Positions 36,537 to 45,888 are shown, numbered from the stretch's first letter. The stretch is 64,000 bases of DNA from Nevskiales bacterium (GCA_011526045.1 WYBE01000028.1:62001-126000), one strand, 5' to 3'. The notes: generated by a model not told the origin, from the sequence alone. Translations and numbers: made by a program.

Positions 36537-37976
36537 TCAGGCGCGGTTGCGGGCGATGGCCCAGGTCGTGCGCAGCAGGCGGCGAAACGCATCGAGCGGC
36601 AGGGCTCGCGCGACGCCATCGCCGCGCATGGCGATCGTGTCGGCGGCCTGCACCACGGGCAGCAGGTGCAGGTAATCGGGCAGCGGGCGGCGCGGGGCGC
36701 GCTCGGGAAAGACACTGTAGGGCGAGAGCACCAGCAGGTGACGGTGGCGCAGCCCGGCTTGGCGCAGCAGCCGTCGTGCACGTTCGTCGCCGAGGCTCAC
36801 GGCGAGCGAATGCGCCAGGTCGCGCAGCTCCAGGCCGGGAAATGGCCCACGCTCGCGTGCCAGCGCGTTTGACTCGCGCACCATCAACCGGCGCACCAGC
36901 GCGAGCCAGCGCGCGGCGAGCTTGACGGAGCGGAACGCAGCGGGATCGAGTTCCCAGCGATCGATGAGGTCGCCGATGCCGGTCACGTGTACCGCCAGAC
37001 GCCGGTTCACCAGTGCATCCTGCGCGAGCTCCGGGGATGGCCAGTCGAGCTGCTCGACCAGGTTGTCGGCCAGGCGCAGGCTGGCTCGCAACAGGCGCCG
37101 AAGCTCGTGCAGGCCAGCGCGCACCGAGCCGAGGTCGAGGAGATCGAGGCGGAGCCGCAGCGCCAGCCAGGCGGTTTCCGCGCGCACCTCGAACTGGCTG
37201 AGCGGCAGCACCGCATCGCCACGTTCCCCCCAGGCGAGCGTGCAGGCTGGCCGGGTCGTGTGCTCGAGCACGAGGCGCACGCCCGGTTCCCGGTGCGCGA
37301 CCGCGGTGATCGCCTGCCACAGCCGCAGGCTGTCGCACGGACCGCCGGCGGGCGGATGCGCCCTGACGCTGCCGAGCGCCAGCATCACCCGGTCGGGGAT
37401 ACGCACGATCACCGGTGGTCGGCCGAGCGTCGTGCACTCGCGTAATCCCAGCAACGCGCCGAGACCCGGGTGGTCGGCGGTGAGCGACAGCACGAGACCC
37501 GCCGCTGTGACACCGTAGCGCGACAACGACTGCGGCAGCGCCTCCCGCAAGCCGGCGGCCACCAGCCGCATCTGTTCACGGCGCAGATCGGCGGCAGCTT
37601 CACCACGCGCGAGCGCGGACACGTCGAGCGCCACCCGGGAGCCCGCGGCAAGGTGCGCGGCGAGCCGCCGCGCGACGACCGCCATGCTCCGCTGCCGCAA
37701 CCAGTCGGCATCGCCCGACACCAGCGGAAAACGCGTCGCGTGCTCACCCGCCATGGCGCGCAGCGTGAGTGGCTGAGCGTCCGCCGGCGCGACCGCGGCC
37801 ACTGCCGGATGCGCCAGCAGCCAGGCGAACTCGGCACGCCAGAAGCGCGTGTTCGCCTCGACGCCGGCACCGAATTCGAGCAGCTCCGTGTCCACGCCCG
37901 CACCGGCGAGGGAACGTCCGCGCGCGCACTGCCTGTCCACCGCCGGCGACCCTCCGCAGCCAGCCAGGCGCCGCAC
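36537..37976 (-). CDS. Ribonucleotide-reductase-like protein lacking the expected active-site cysteine; function unknown
   Basis: Up to 479 residues; the true start may be the GTG at 37895 because the first 27 codons look non-conserved. The second half reads like the C-terminal barrel of a class I/II RNR large subunit: a DN-type helix LADNLVEQLDWPSP (class I/II LDNVID...YP), NRRLAVHVTGIGDL (NRRIGLGVTGLADL), and ESNALARERGPFPG (ASxxLAxERGxFP), followed by LRDLAHSLAVSLGDERAR and DYLHLLPVVQAAD. Where RNRs have the cysteine-containing CNLGSINL strand, this protein has LSQFEVRAET. No finger-loop or C-terminal CxxC is seen. It is divergent from the PEPC-like gene, 134 bases away. The RNR relationship is my motif-based inference. 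Confidence 0.7.
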   Translation of the reverse strand: MRRLAGCGGSPAVDRQCARGRSLAGAGVDTELLEFGAGVEANTRFWRAEFAWLLAHPAVAAVAPADAQPLTLRAMAGEHATRFPLVSGDADWLRQRSMAVVARRLAAHLAAGSRVALDVSALARGEAAADLRREQMRLVAAGLREALPQSLSRYGVTAAGLVLSLTADHPGLGALLGLRECTTLGRPPVIVRIPDRVMLALGSVRAHPPAGGPCDSLRLWQAITAVAHREPGVRLVLEHTTRPACTLAWGERGDAVLPLSQFEVRAETAWLALRLRLDLLDLGSVRAGLHELRRLLRASLRLADNLVEQLDWPSPELAQDALVNRRLAVHVTGIGDLIDRWELDPAAFRSVKLAARWLALVRRLMVRESNALARERGPFPGLELRDLAHSLAVSLGDERARRLLRQAGLRHRHLLVLSPYSVFPERAPRRPLPDYLHLLPVVQAADTIAMRGDGVARALPLDAFRRLLRTTWAIARNRA

Positions 37977-38110
37977 AGTGCCAGATCGGGGTGGCGCGGT
38001 CCGCCGCCGAAACGGCCCGTTTCGTGCCGATTCACAGGCGCGGGTGCTAAGATCGGCGCCCGGTCCGCCACCCGCCTCGCCCGGGGCTTCGCCCGATCCC
38101 GTCGCGCCGC

Positions 38111-40876
38111 ATGTCCGCCTGGAACAGCAACCATCTCACCGGCCTGCATCCCACCGCGCGCCCCGCCGAGAAGCGCCAGGACATCGAGTTCGCCGGCACG
38201 GACGAACAGCTGCGCCACGACGTGCACGAACTCGGCGCGCTGGTCGGCGGGTTGCTGCGCGAGCAATGCAGTGAAGCGCTGTACCAGACCGTGGAAGAGG
38301 CACGGCGCGCCGCGATTGGCCGCAGGGAGGGCGATGCCCCCGCCAGCGCGCGTCTCGACGAAATCCTCGGCGGCCTGAGTCTCACCGATGCGCGCGATTT
38401 CGTGCGCGCCTTTTCCACCTTCTTCCAGGTGGTCAACATGGCCGAGCAGGTGCACCGGCTGCGGCGGCGGCGCGATTATCAGCGCACCGCCTCGATTCGC
38501 CAGCCGGGCAGCGTTGCCGAAACCATCTTCCGGCTGCACGAGGCGGGGATCAGCCTGCCCGCGCTGCAGAAACTCCTCGCCAGCCTGCGCATCGTCCCGG
38601 TGTTCAGCGCGCATCCGGTCGCACCCACGCGGCGCACCATCCTGCGCAAGCATCAGGCGATCGCGCGACGACTGGTGGACATGCAGAACTCCACCCTGAC
38701 GGAGAGCGAGCTGGCCGCCGTGCTCGATGCGATCCGCACCGACGTGACCGCGATCTGGCAGACGGAGGAAACGCCCCGCGAGGCGCGCACCATCGCCGAC
38801 GAGCTCGAGCACATCCTGTTCTTCTTCACGGACGTGATCTATCGCGCCATTCCGCTGTTCTACGAGGCCATCGAAACCGCGGCGGGCAGCACCTACGGAG
38901 CCAGGGTCGAGTTGCCTGCCATCGTGCGCTTCGCCTCATGGATCGGCGGCGACATGGACGACAACCCCGACATCACCGCGAGGACGATCCGCGAAACCCT
39001 CGCGCGGCAGCGTTCGCTGATTCTCGACCTGTACCACCGCGAGTGCCGCGATCTCTCGAGCAAGCTGTCCCAGACCACCAGCCGCACCGGCGTGAACGCG
39101 GAGATACACGAGCGCATCCGCTTCTACGCCGGCCACTTTGGCAGCACGATGGGCGCAATCCCGCTGCGCCATCGCGACATGCCCTATCGTGTCCTGCTGC
39201 GCCTCATGATGGCGCGCCTGCAGGCCACCCACGACGACGGCGGCTTTCCCTACGAATCAGCCGAGGAGTTCCTCGGCGATGTCAGGCTCATTGCAGCGAG
39301 CCTCGAACGCAACAAAGGCATTCATGCCGGACTCTTCGCGGTGCGCCGGCTGATGCGCCGCGTGCAGACCTTCGGCTTCCATTTCCTCAGCCTCGATCTG
39401 AAGCAAAGCGCGCTCGCCCTGCGCCACATCGTCGGCCGCTGCCTGAACGAGCCCGACTGGCCGGAGCGCACACCCGAGCAGCGGGCCGAGCGGATCCGCG
39501 AAGCCCTGCGTCGCAATGAATCGCCCTGCGAAACTCTCGATAACGAGGCCAAGCGGGCGCTCGCCATCTTCCAGGCGGTGGCCTTCTGCCGCCGCAAGTA
39601 CGGCCAGCGCGCCATCGGGCCGTTCATCGTGAGCATGAGCCACGGCGTCGACGACGTGCTCTCCGTGATGCTGCTCGGCCGCTGGGGCGACCTGCATGGC
39701 CCGGGCGGCTCGGTTCCCCTCGACATCACGCCGCTGTTCGAGACCACGGAGGACCTTGCCAACGCCCACGGCACCATGCGCCAGCTATTGCAGGATCCGC
39801 TCTACTGGGAACACCTCGCGCGGCGCGATCGCCGCCAGCTCGTGATGCTCGGCTACTCCGACAGCAACAAGGACGGCGGCCTGGCCGCCGCCCGCTGGCT
39901 GCTGAAGCAGACGCAGTCGGCGCTGGTGCAGGTGCTCGACGACGCGGGCGTCGACTTCACGCTGTTCCACGGCCGCGGCGGGACGATCAGCCGTGGCGGT
40001 GGCAAGACGCACGCTGCCGTGCTGGGCTCGCCGCCGGGCGCGGTGCGCGGGCGGCTGCGCGCCCTGGAGCAGGGTGAACTGGTCAGCATCAAGTACGGCG
40101 TGCGCGGCATCGCGCTGCGCACGCTGGAGCAGGCCACGGGCTCGGTGGCGCTGGCCACCGCGCTGCCCGAGCACGCGTCACCCCAGGAGATGACGCTCTG
40201 GCACGACATGGCCGAGGAACTCGCCCGCGTCAGCCGCGACAAGTACAAAGCGCTCGTGTATGACACGCCGGGCTTCTACGACTACTTCCGGCAGGCGACC
40301 CCGGTCGACGTCATCGAACGCATGCAGACCGGAACCAGCCGCGAGCCGCCCGGGCGCGCCGGCATCGAAGACCTGCACGGCGTACCCTGGACCTTCGCCT
40401 GGACGCAGAGCCGGCACATTCTTCCCGGATGGTATGGCTTTGGCACCGGGCTGCAGGCGCTCACCGGCCGGTACGGAGTCACCGCGGTGCGCGAAATGGC
40501 GCGCGAGTGGTATTTCTTCCGTGCGTTGCTCGGTGACGTGGAACTGGTGCTCGCGAAGGCCGACCTCAGCATCGCCAGCCGCTACTCGGCGCTCGCCGGG
40601 GAGTTGCACGAGCGCTTCTTCGAGCCGATCCGCGCGGAGTTCGATCTCTGCGTGAGCCAGATCCGCGCCATCCAGGAGCAACAGACGCTGCTCGAGACGA
40701 ACCCGAGCCTGCGCCGCTCCATCCGCCTGCGCAACCCCTACGTCGACCCGATGAGCATGCTGCAGATGGTGCTCCTGCGCCGCTGGCGCGAAGGCGGCCG
40801 GCAGGACGAAGCCATCTTCGGTGCGCTGGTGGCGAGCATCAACGGCGTCGTCCGCGGGCTGCAGGATTCCGGCTGA
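38111..40876 (+). CDS. ppc: Divergent phosphoenolpyruvate carboxylase homologue
   Basis: A 921-residue PEPC-family protein, normal in length and in overall order. The lysine motif GYSDSNKDGG (about 577-586), FHGRGGTISRGGG, and FAWTQSRHILPGW are present. The catalytic His motif normally TAHPTE is SAHPVAPTRR (His168 kept, following Thr-Glu replaced), the PEP-phosphate motif normally LDxRQxS is LDLKQSA, and the SRPxxR...LRxIPW segment is TSREPPGR...LHGVPW. The C-terminus is LQDSG instead of the usual xNTG. It could be a true but divergent PEPC or a paralogue with altered chemistry. The ATG at 38111 is kept. The product would make oxaloacetate from PEP and bicarbonate if active. Confidence 0.85.
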   Translation: MSAWNSNHLTGLHPTARPAEKRQDIEFAGTDEQLRHDVHELGALVGGLLREQCSEALYQTVEEARRAAIGRREGDAPASARLDEILGGLSLTDARDFVRAFSTFFQVVNMAEQVHRLRRRRDYQRTASIRQPGSVAETIFRLHEAGISLPALQKLLASLRIVPVFSAHPVAPTRRTILRKHQAIARRLVDMQNSTLTESELAAVLDAIRTDVTAIWQTEETPREARTIADELEHILFFFTDVIYRAIPLFYEAIETAAGSTYGARVELPAIVRFASWIGGDMDDNPDITARTIRETLARQRSLILDLYHRECRDLSSKLSQTTSRTGVNAEIHERIRFYAGHFGSTMGAIPLRHRDMPYRVLLRLMMARLQATHDDGGFPYESAEEFLGDVRLIAASLERNKGIHAGLFAVRRLMRRVQTFGFHFLSLDLKQSALALRHIVGRCLNEPDWPERTPEQRAERIREALRRNESPCETLDNEAKRALAIFQAVAFCRRKYGQRAIGPFIVSMSHGVDDVLSVMLLGRWGDLHGPGGSVPLDITPLFETTEDLANAHGTMRQLLQDPLYWEHLARRDRRQLVMLGYSDSNKDGGLAAARWLLKQTQSALVQVLDDAGVDFTLFHGRGGTISRGGGKTHAAVLGSPPGAVRGRLRALEQGELVSIKYGVRGIALRTLEQATGSVALATALPEHASPQEMTLWHDMAEELARVSRDKYKALVYDTPGFYDYFRQATPVDVIERMQTGTSREPPGRAGIEDLHGVPWTFAWTQSRHILPGWYGFGTGLQALTGRYGVTAVREMAREWYFFRALLGDVELVLAKADLSIASRYSALAGELHERFFEPIRAEFDLCVSQIRAIQEQQTLLETNPSLRRSIRLRNPYVDPMSMLQMVLLRRWREGGRQDEAIFGALVASINGVVRGLQDSG

Positions 40877-40913
40877 CGGCAGGTCGCGGCCGCCGCCACG
40901 ACTGCGCAATCCG

Positions 40914-41888
40914 ATGCAGGCGGTCTTCCTCGATTTCGCAACCTTCGGCCCGGCGGACCTCGATTGCTCGCCGCTGACGGGCCTGTTGCCCGGAATCCGC
41001 CTGCACGACGACTCACCGCAGATGACCCTCGCCGGACGGCTGCGCGATGCCGAAGTGGTGATCGTCAACAAGGTCGTGCTCGACGCGCGCATCCTGGCGC
41101 TGGCACCGCAACTGAAGCTGATTTGCTGTGCGGCCACCGGCACCGACAACGTGGCGCTCGACGTCGCGCGCACACGCGGCATCGCCGTCACCAACATCCG
41201 GGATTACTGCGCACCGTCCGTGACGCAGCACGTCTTTGCCCTGATGCTCGCCCTGACGCAGCGCCTGCGCGAATACGACCGGCTGCTCGCCGGCGGCGCC
41301 TGGGCGGCGAGCCGCAGTTTCTGCCTGCTCGACTATCCCTTCCACGAACTGCGCGGGCGTACGCTGGGCGTCGTGGGCCTCGGTGCACTCGGGCGCAGCG
41401 TCGCACAGGTGGCGCAGGCCTTCGGCATGGAGGTCATCGCCGCGCAGCGTCCCTACGCTGCTTCCGCCGGCGGGGGGCAGACGCACGGGATCAGGCGGGT
41501 GGCCTTCACCGAGCTTTTGTCCAGCTCCCATGTGGTGAGCCTGCACTGCCCGCTCACCGCGGAAACGCGGCGGCTGATCGACGCGGACGCGCTGGCGCGA
41601 ATGCGCCGCGACGCGCTCCTGATCAACACCGCGCGCGGGGCGCTGGTCGATCCGGCCGCATTGCTGTGCGCCCTGCACGATGGAGCGATCGCCGGCGCGG
41701 GCATCGATGTACTCGAGCAGGAACCGCCGGCCAGCGATGAAGCGCTGGTCGCGGCGCGACTGCCGAACCTGATCGTGACGCCGCACATCGCCTGGGCAGC
41801 CCGCGAGGCGCGCGAGCGCGCGCTGGCGGAGATTGCCGCCAACATCGAGGCCTACCTGTCCGGCACGCGGCGCAACCGCGTAGACTGA
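40914..41888 (+). CDS. D-2-hydroxyacid dehydrogenase (NAD-binding)
   Basis: A 324-residue oxidoreductase. The Rossmann motif is GVVGLGALGRSVAQ (about 148-161), and the catalytic Arg, Glu and His lie in LINTARGALVD, VLEQEPP and LIVTPHIAW. It resembles glycerate/hydroxypyruvate reductases (HprA-like), but substrates vary widely in this family. The start at 40914 is 38 bases after the PEPC-like gene, so they may be co-transcribed; a role in PEP/glycerate metabolism would fit but is inference. Confidence 0.88.
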   Translation: MQAVFLDFATFGPADLDCSPLTGLLPGIRLHDDSPQMTLAGRLRDAEVVIVNKVVLDARILALAPQLKLICCAATGTDNVALDVARTRGIAVTNIRDYCAPSVTQHVFALMLALTQRLREYDRLLAGGAWAASRSFCLLDYPFHELRGRTLGVVGLGALGRSVAQVAQAFGMEVIAAQRPYAASAGGGQTHGIRRVAFTELLSSSHVVSLHCPLTAETRRLIDADALARMRRDALLINTARGALVDPAALLCALHDGAIAGAGIDVLEQEPPASDEALVAARLPNLIVTPHIAWAAREARERALAEIAANIEAYLSGTRRNRVD

Positions 41889-41950
41889 CCGGCGCACCGA
41901 CCTGCCATCTGCCAGCATCGACGGTGGATCGGGCCCGGAGGGAGTGCCGG

Positions 41951-42691
41951 ATGCTGTCGTTCGTATTCCTCGCCTTTGCGCTCGTGCACCTCGGGATCTG
42001 GCTGTGGGGCTGGCGGCTGTGGGCACAAACCGGCCGGCCGGTGGCGCTGTTCCTGGTCTTGTTTGGCGGCACGTTGCTCTTCTACGACAACCTGCGCATC
42101 GGCCTCGGCCGGTTCATCGGGCCGGGTGAACTCCTCCACGCGCTGAGCGTGCCGGCCTTCGCCTGGCACTGGACCATGTTGCCGCTGCTGGTCATCGCGG
42201 CAGGATCCGTGGCGCGCCTCGCCGGGCTGCCGTGGGCCCGGGGGCGCCTGGTCATGGCGTGCTTCTGCGTGGCTGCCGTCCTGCTATCCGCGCTCGACCT
42301 GCCGAAGATATTCACGATGGACCTGCAGCCTGCCTGCCTGGCCGACACGGTGCGCTACTCGACCCAGGTCAGCGCAGCGCAGGTCTGCCCGGGCGGACAG
42401 CCCGTCCAGGGTCACGGCGGGCCGCTGGTGGCCATCCTGACCAACCTGGTGGTGCTCGCGGTCGGCATCGCGCTCTGGGCGCAGCGACGCTGGCCGTGGC
42501 TGGCGGTCGGTTCGGCGACGATGTTCGTCGCCGCAGGCGCATTCACCCGCTCGCCATGGTCGCTGCCGATCGCCAACTTTGGTGAGATCTGCATCACGCT
42601 GGCATTCATCATGACCTGCGTGCACTTCGCGAGGCTGCGCCTGCCGTCGCCCGACCGCTCGCCGGCGATGGCGATGCGACGGGCCGCCTGA
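41951..42691 (+). CDS. Hypothetical polytopic membrane protein
   Basis: A 246-residue inner-membrane protein with about seven hydrophobic helices (starting LSFVFLAFALVHLGIWLWG) and a small extracytoplasmic loop containing two cysteines (QPACLADTVRYS...AQVCPGGQ). The ATG at 41951 has GGAGGGAG nine bases upstream. I do not recognise the family. It follows the dehydrogenase by 62 bases on the same strand and is convergent with the pilus operon. Confidence 0.8.
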   Translation: MLSFVFLAFALVHLGIWLWGWRLWAQTGRPVALFLVLFGGTLLFYDNLRIGLGRFIGPGELLHALSVPAFAWHWTMLPLLVIAAGSVARLAGLPWARGRLVMACFCVAAVLLSALDLPKIFTMDLQPACLADTVRYSTQVSAAQVCPGGQPVQGHGGPLVAILTNLVVLAVGIALWAQRRWPWLAVGSATMFVAAGAFTRSPWSLPIANFGEICITLAFIMTCVHFARLRLPSPDRSPAMAMRRAA

Positions 42692-42830
42692 CGAGTGGAC
42701 TCATCCGGCGGTCGTCGTTTGGGTGAGCGCGCGGCGCGGCGCTGGAGCAATAGTCCACGCTGATCTGCGGGAATACAGTGGATCATCGGTGGACGTTGCG
42801 GTGGTCGCACCCCCGGTGCGGGAAGAACCA

Positions 42831-42865
42831 AACGAAAGGGGCCGGAGTCGGCAGACTCCGGCCCC
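42831..42865 (-). terminator. Rho-independent terminator of the MSHA-like pilus operon
   Basis: A perfect 12-bp stem GGGGCCGGAGTC/GACTCCGGCCCC with a 4-base loop, followed on the minus strand by TTTCGTTT. It lies just after the last pilin gene. It may also stop transcripts from the opposite side. Confidence 0.9.
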
Positions 42866-42879
42866 GTGGTCAGTCGGTC

Positions 42880-43488
42880 TCAGAACCTGAAGGCGAGGTT
42901 GTAGTTGGAAGCGATGTTGTAGGTGTTCTGGGTTGCGTGGCCCTGGATGGAACCCGCCGAAGGCCGGCCGTCGTCGCCGCGCGCTTCGACGATCTGGTCA
43001 ATGTTCCCGGGCAGCGCGCCGAACACCACCACGTGGCCGCTCAGGTTGTACACGCCCTGCTCGAAGCCGATCAGGCCGCCAAAGGCGTGCGTCGGCTGCT
43101 GATAGCTCGCCGCGGTGCCATCCACCGGGCCCTTGATGAAACCGGCACCACGCAGATGCTTCCAGATCTTGCGGGTTTCCTGCGCGTTGTTGGTGCTGTC
43201 CCAGGCGCCCTGCACCACGCCGTTGCCGTTGCCGTTGTCGGCCGGTGTCCAGGTACCCGGAAAGCGGGTGGCGGCTGCCGGATCATCGCCGGGCAACACG
43301 CCGTAGCGGTCCTGGTAGGCCAGGATCGCGGCCGTAATGCCCTTGAAGTCGTTCTCCACCTTGGTGACCTTGGCGTTGGTGATCATCTCCTGACCCTTCA
43401 ACACGCCGCCGATCAACAAACCGATGATCACCAGCACGATGGCGATTTCCACCAGCGTGAAGCCTTGCTGCCTGCCCGATGCACCCAT
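42880..43488 (-). CDS. Type IV prepilin-like protein (major pilin candidate)
   Basis: A 202-residue prepilin. The ATG at 43488 has AAGGAG upstream. A short leader MGASGRQQG is followed by FTLVEIAIVLVIIGLLIGG, with cleavage after Gly9 and Glu5 of the mature protein conserved. The following helix contains ITAAILAYQDRYGVLPGDDP, a type II pseudopilin/MSHA-type feature, and the protein is rich in Gly/Asn. It is separated from the preceding pilin gene by 138 bases with its own strong RBS and followed by a terminator, which suits a highly expressed major subunit. Confidence 0.88.
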   Translation of the reverse strand: MGASGRQQGFTLVEIAIVLVIIGLLIGGVLKGQEMITNAKVTKVENDFKGITAAILAYQDRYGVLPGDDPAAATRFPGTWTPADNGNGNGVVQGAWDSTNNAQETRKIWKHLRGAGFIKGPVDGTAASYQQPTHAFGGLIGFEQGVYNLSGHVVVFGALPGNIDQIVEARGDDGRPSAGSIQGHATQNTYNIASNYNLAFRF

Positions 43489-43626
43489 GCAACACTCCTT
43501 GTCCGGGAACCACGCCCACCATGGTGCGCGGTCGCCAGGAGAAACTCCGGCGCAGCTTGCGTGATCGGCGCAGGAGGTTCTGTAAAGGCAATCACACAAT
43601 TGACAAATGGCGCGACGCGCCACGGT

Positions 43627-44442
43627 CTACGGCAGGCGCCCCGCCGCGACCATCTGCCCGTAGAGCGCCGCCGGTGAGATCCAGGTCACAAGATCGTCGA
43701 ACTCGTTGCCGGTGGCTGCCGAAGCGCTGCGGCTGACGAACACCCCGTTGGCGGCCACCGGGTAGCTGCGCCCGGAAGGCCCGCCGCCGAGGCTGGCGCC
43801 GACATTCGCTTGCTGGTCGGCCGAACCGGGCGACGCCCAGTCCTTGCCCATCGACAACACCACCGCCGGAGCCGTCGCCACCACCGTCGTCGCGTTGCTC
43901 GCGCAGGCGGTCGGCGAGGAACCGGCCGCGGTGGTGCACACGCGCAGGTCCGGCAGGAGCGCGGCCACGGTGACGTTGCGCATCTCGCCCGGGCGGACGA
44001 AGTCCCAGTTGCCGTCGCCGTCGGCATCGCTCGCGCTCACCGAATAGCGCAGCGGGTTGCCCCAGGCATCGAGCAGCAGTTGATCGTCGTTACGCGCGCC
44101 GCCCAGAGCGAGGGTCACCGCAGGCACGAAGCCGTGCTGCGTGACACACCCGGTGGCCGACGGTGCGGACTGGCCGTTGCTGCCCGGCGTCGCGGGGCAA
44201 GGCAGGGCGTCATGGGCGAGCGCATAGCCGGCGAGCGCGGCGCGGATCTCCTCGAGCTGCCGCGTGGTTTCCACGACGCGCTGCTGGTCCACGCGAGTGC
44301 TGAGCGGCATGATCAGCCCGCCGAGCAGCAGTCCCATGATCAGCAACACGATCGCCAGCTCGAGCAGGCTGAAGCCGGCCTGTGCGGTCGGGGTCGCCTG
44401 AGCGGATCGGGGCGCAAGCCGTGCAGCGGCAGTGCTCAACAT
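43627..44442 (-). CDS. Prepilin-like protein with LPCP motif
   Basis: A 271-residue prepilin with a long leader (about 23 residues) before the cleavage site AQAG/FSLLELAIVLLIMG; Glu5 is conserved. The mature helix continues into IRAALAGYALAHDALPCP, an L-x-GYA...LPCP motif shared with the next gene upstream. It contains DAWGNPLRYSVSASD, the typical pseudopilin calcium-loop-like segment. Its start overlaps the previous gene by seven bases. Probably a minor pilin. Confidence 0.85.
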   Translation of the reverse strand: MLSTAAARLAPRSAQATPTAQAGFSLLELAIVLLIMGLLLGGLIMPLSTRVDQQRVVETTRQLEEIRAALAGYALAHDALPCPATPGSNGQSAPSATGCVTQHGFVPAVTLALGGARNDDQLLLDAWGNPLRYSVSASDADGDGNWDFVRPGEMRNVTVAALLPDLRVCTTAAGSSPTACASNATTVVATAPAVVLSMGKDWASPGSADQQANVGASLGGGPSGRSYPVAANGVFVSRSASAATGNEFDDLVTWISPAALYGQMVAAGRLP

Positions 44443-45872
44443 GGCGCCACTCCCAGGTTCACGTCGATGCAGAACAGCACGTCGTTGAAGGTGGGGCCCG
44501 GCGCGCCGGACTCGTAGTCGGCGTTGCCGCCGGTATCCGGGTGATTGGCGGCATTGCGGCCTTCCAGGTAGTTGCCAATGACCCCGCGCGTATCCGCATC
44601 CGCGGGCGGCTCGTCGCGCACCTGGTCGAGGGCGTCGAGCCGCGGGCCGGCAAACATCACGACGGCGGCCCAGCTGCCCGCGCCATTCACCGACAGGCAG
44701 TCGCCACAGCTCGAATGCGGCAGGGCATCGGGGCGAAAACTGCCCGCGACGGCATAGAACAGGTGGTCCTTCCAGTTGCGCCACAGCGCCAGCAGCTCCG
44801 GCGTCCACGCCGGAACCGCGACCGGGCTGCAGTTCGTCAGCAGCTGCGTGAGCGGGTTGCCGGTCTGCGCGCTGGAATCATCGACCCGGTCGGGCAGGCG
44901 GCCGCTCAACCAGCCCATCGCGGAATCGTCGTAGCGGTTGTCGGCCCGGTACGAAGCCAGGCTGACCGGCGCGGGCCAGGGCAGGCGCCGGTCACCGGGG
45001 CCACCCGCATTGCTCCGCCCAAACTGGGCGACACATTGTGCAGCGGCCTCGGTCAGCGAACGCAGCTTCGCCTGCAGGTCGGCACGGCGCAGCAGCCGTT
45101 CCTCGAGCTCGGCGCGCGTGATGTAGATCAGCTGGTCGTTCACGTCCTCGCGACCGGGGCTTGCGCCGATGAAGTCGTCGATGGCATCGGCCGCTGCGGC
45201 GAGGTCGCTGTTGTCGATGCCCGAGGCGCCATCGGCGTCCAGGTACCGGGCTGCCGAGTACGATCCTGCGCAGTGCTCCACGCCGGCCCCGAGCGTGGTG
45301 CGCAGCTGTCCGGACAGTGCCGACCCGGGCGCGATGATCACCGCCACCGCGCGCTCCGCCGGGCGCTCACCGGCAACCCGCGTCGAACCGTCGCCCGCGT
45401 AGACCCGGAACTGGCCGTTGCTGTCCGGGTTGTGCAGCTCAGGCAGTGCCGCGCTGGCCGCCTTCCAGGTGCCCGAGACCGCGTACCAGAGACACTCGTC
45501 GGTCTCGCCACGGGCAGGGTTCACGCCAACGCTCTTCCACGGGAAGCGGCCGATCACGCTGCGGTAGCGGGCCAGGCAGGCGCTGTCGTGCGCTTCGCCC
45601 TCGGCGAAGCTGCCTGCGGCGTCGAGATCCGGGCACGGCAACAAGCCGAACCGCCCCGGGTGGCTGGCGTCGTAGGTGCTCGCGTAACCGAGCAGGGCTT
45701 CCCTGGCCTGGGCGAGTGCCGCGGCATTCGCGTCGATCCGCGCGGCTGTGCCGGTGCGGGCCGAGAGCTCGCGCACCAGCACCGCGGCGACACCGAGCAC
45801 CAGGATGAGCATCATGATCATGAGGGCCGCGCCACGCTCGCGATCGCGATGAGAGGAACATTCAACCCGCAT
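44436..45872 (-). CDS. Large PilX/minor-pilin-like membrane protein
   Basis: A 478-residue protein with an N-terminal charged segment and one hydrophobic helix (RGAALMIMMLILVLGVAAVLV), resembling PilX-type minor pilins, but without a canonical G/F cleavage site with Glu5. After it comes REALLGYASTYD...LLPCPDLD, the same GYA...LPCP motif as the neighbouring prepilin. It has ten or more cysteines in its large extracytoplasmic part (e.g. HSSCGDCLSVNG). The start is the ATG at 45872. It may form a pilus-tip or adhesin-like component; that is inference. Confidence 0.78.
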   Translation of the reverse strand: MRVECSSHRDRERGAALMIMMLILVLGVAAVLVRELSARTGTAARIDANAAALAQAREALLGYASTYDASHPGRFGLLPCPDLDAAGSFAEGEAHDSACLARYRSVIGRFPWKSVGVNPARGETDECLWYAVSGTWKAASAALPELHNPDSNGQFRVYAGDGSTRVAGERPAERAVAVIIAPGSALSGQLRTTLGAGVEHCAGSYSAARYLDADGASGIDNSDLAAAADAIDDFIGASPGREDVNDQLIYITRAELEERLLRRADLQAKLRSLTEAAAQCVAQFGRSNAGGPGDRRLPWPAPVSLASYRADNRYDDSAMGWLSGRLPDRVDDSSAQTGNPLTQLLTNCSPVAVPAWTPELLALWRNWKDHLFYAVAGSFRPDALPHSSCGDCLSVNGAGSWAAVVMFAGPRLDALDQVRDEPPADADTRGVIGNYLEGRNAANHPDTGGNADYESGAPGPTFNDVLFCIDVNLGVAPC

Positions 45873-45888
45873 GGGCCCGCACACCGGA

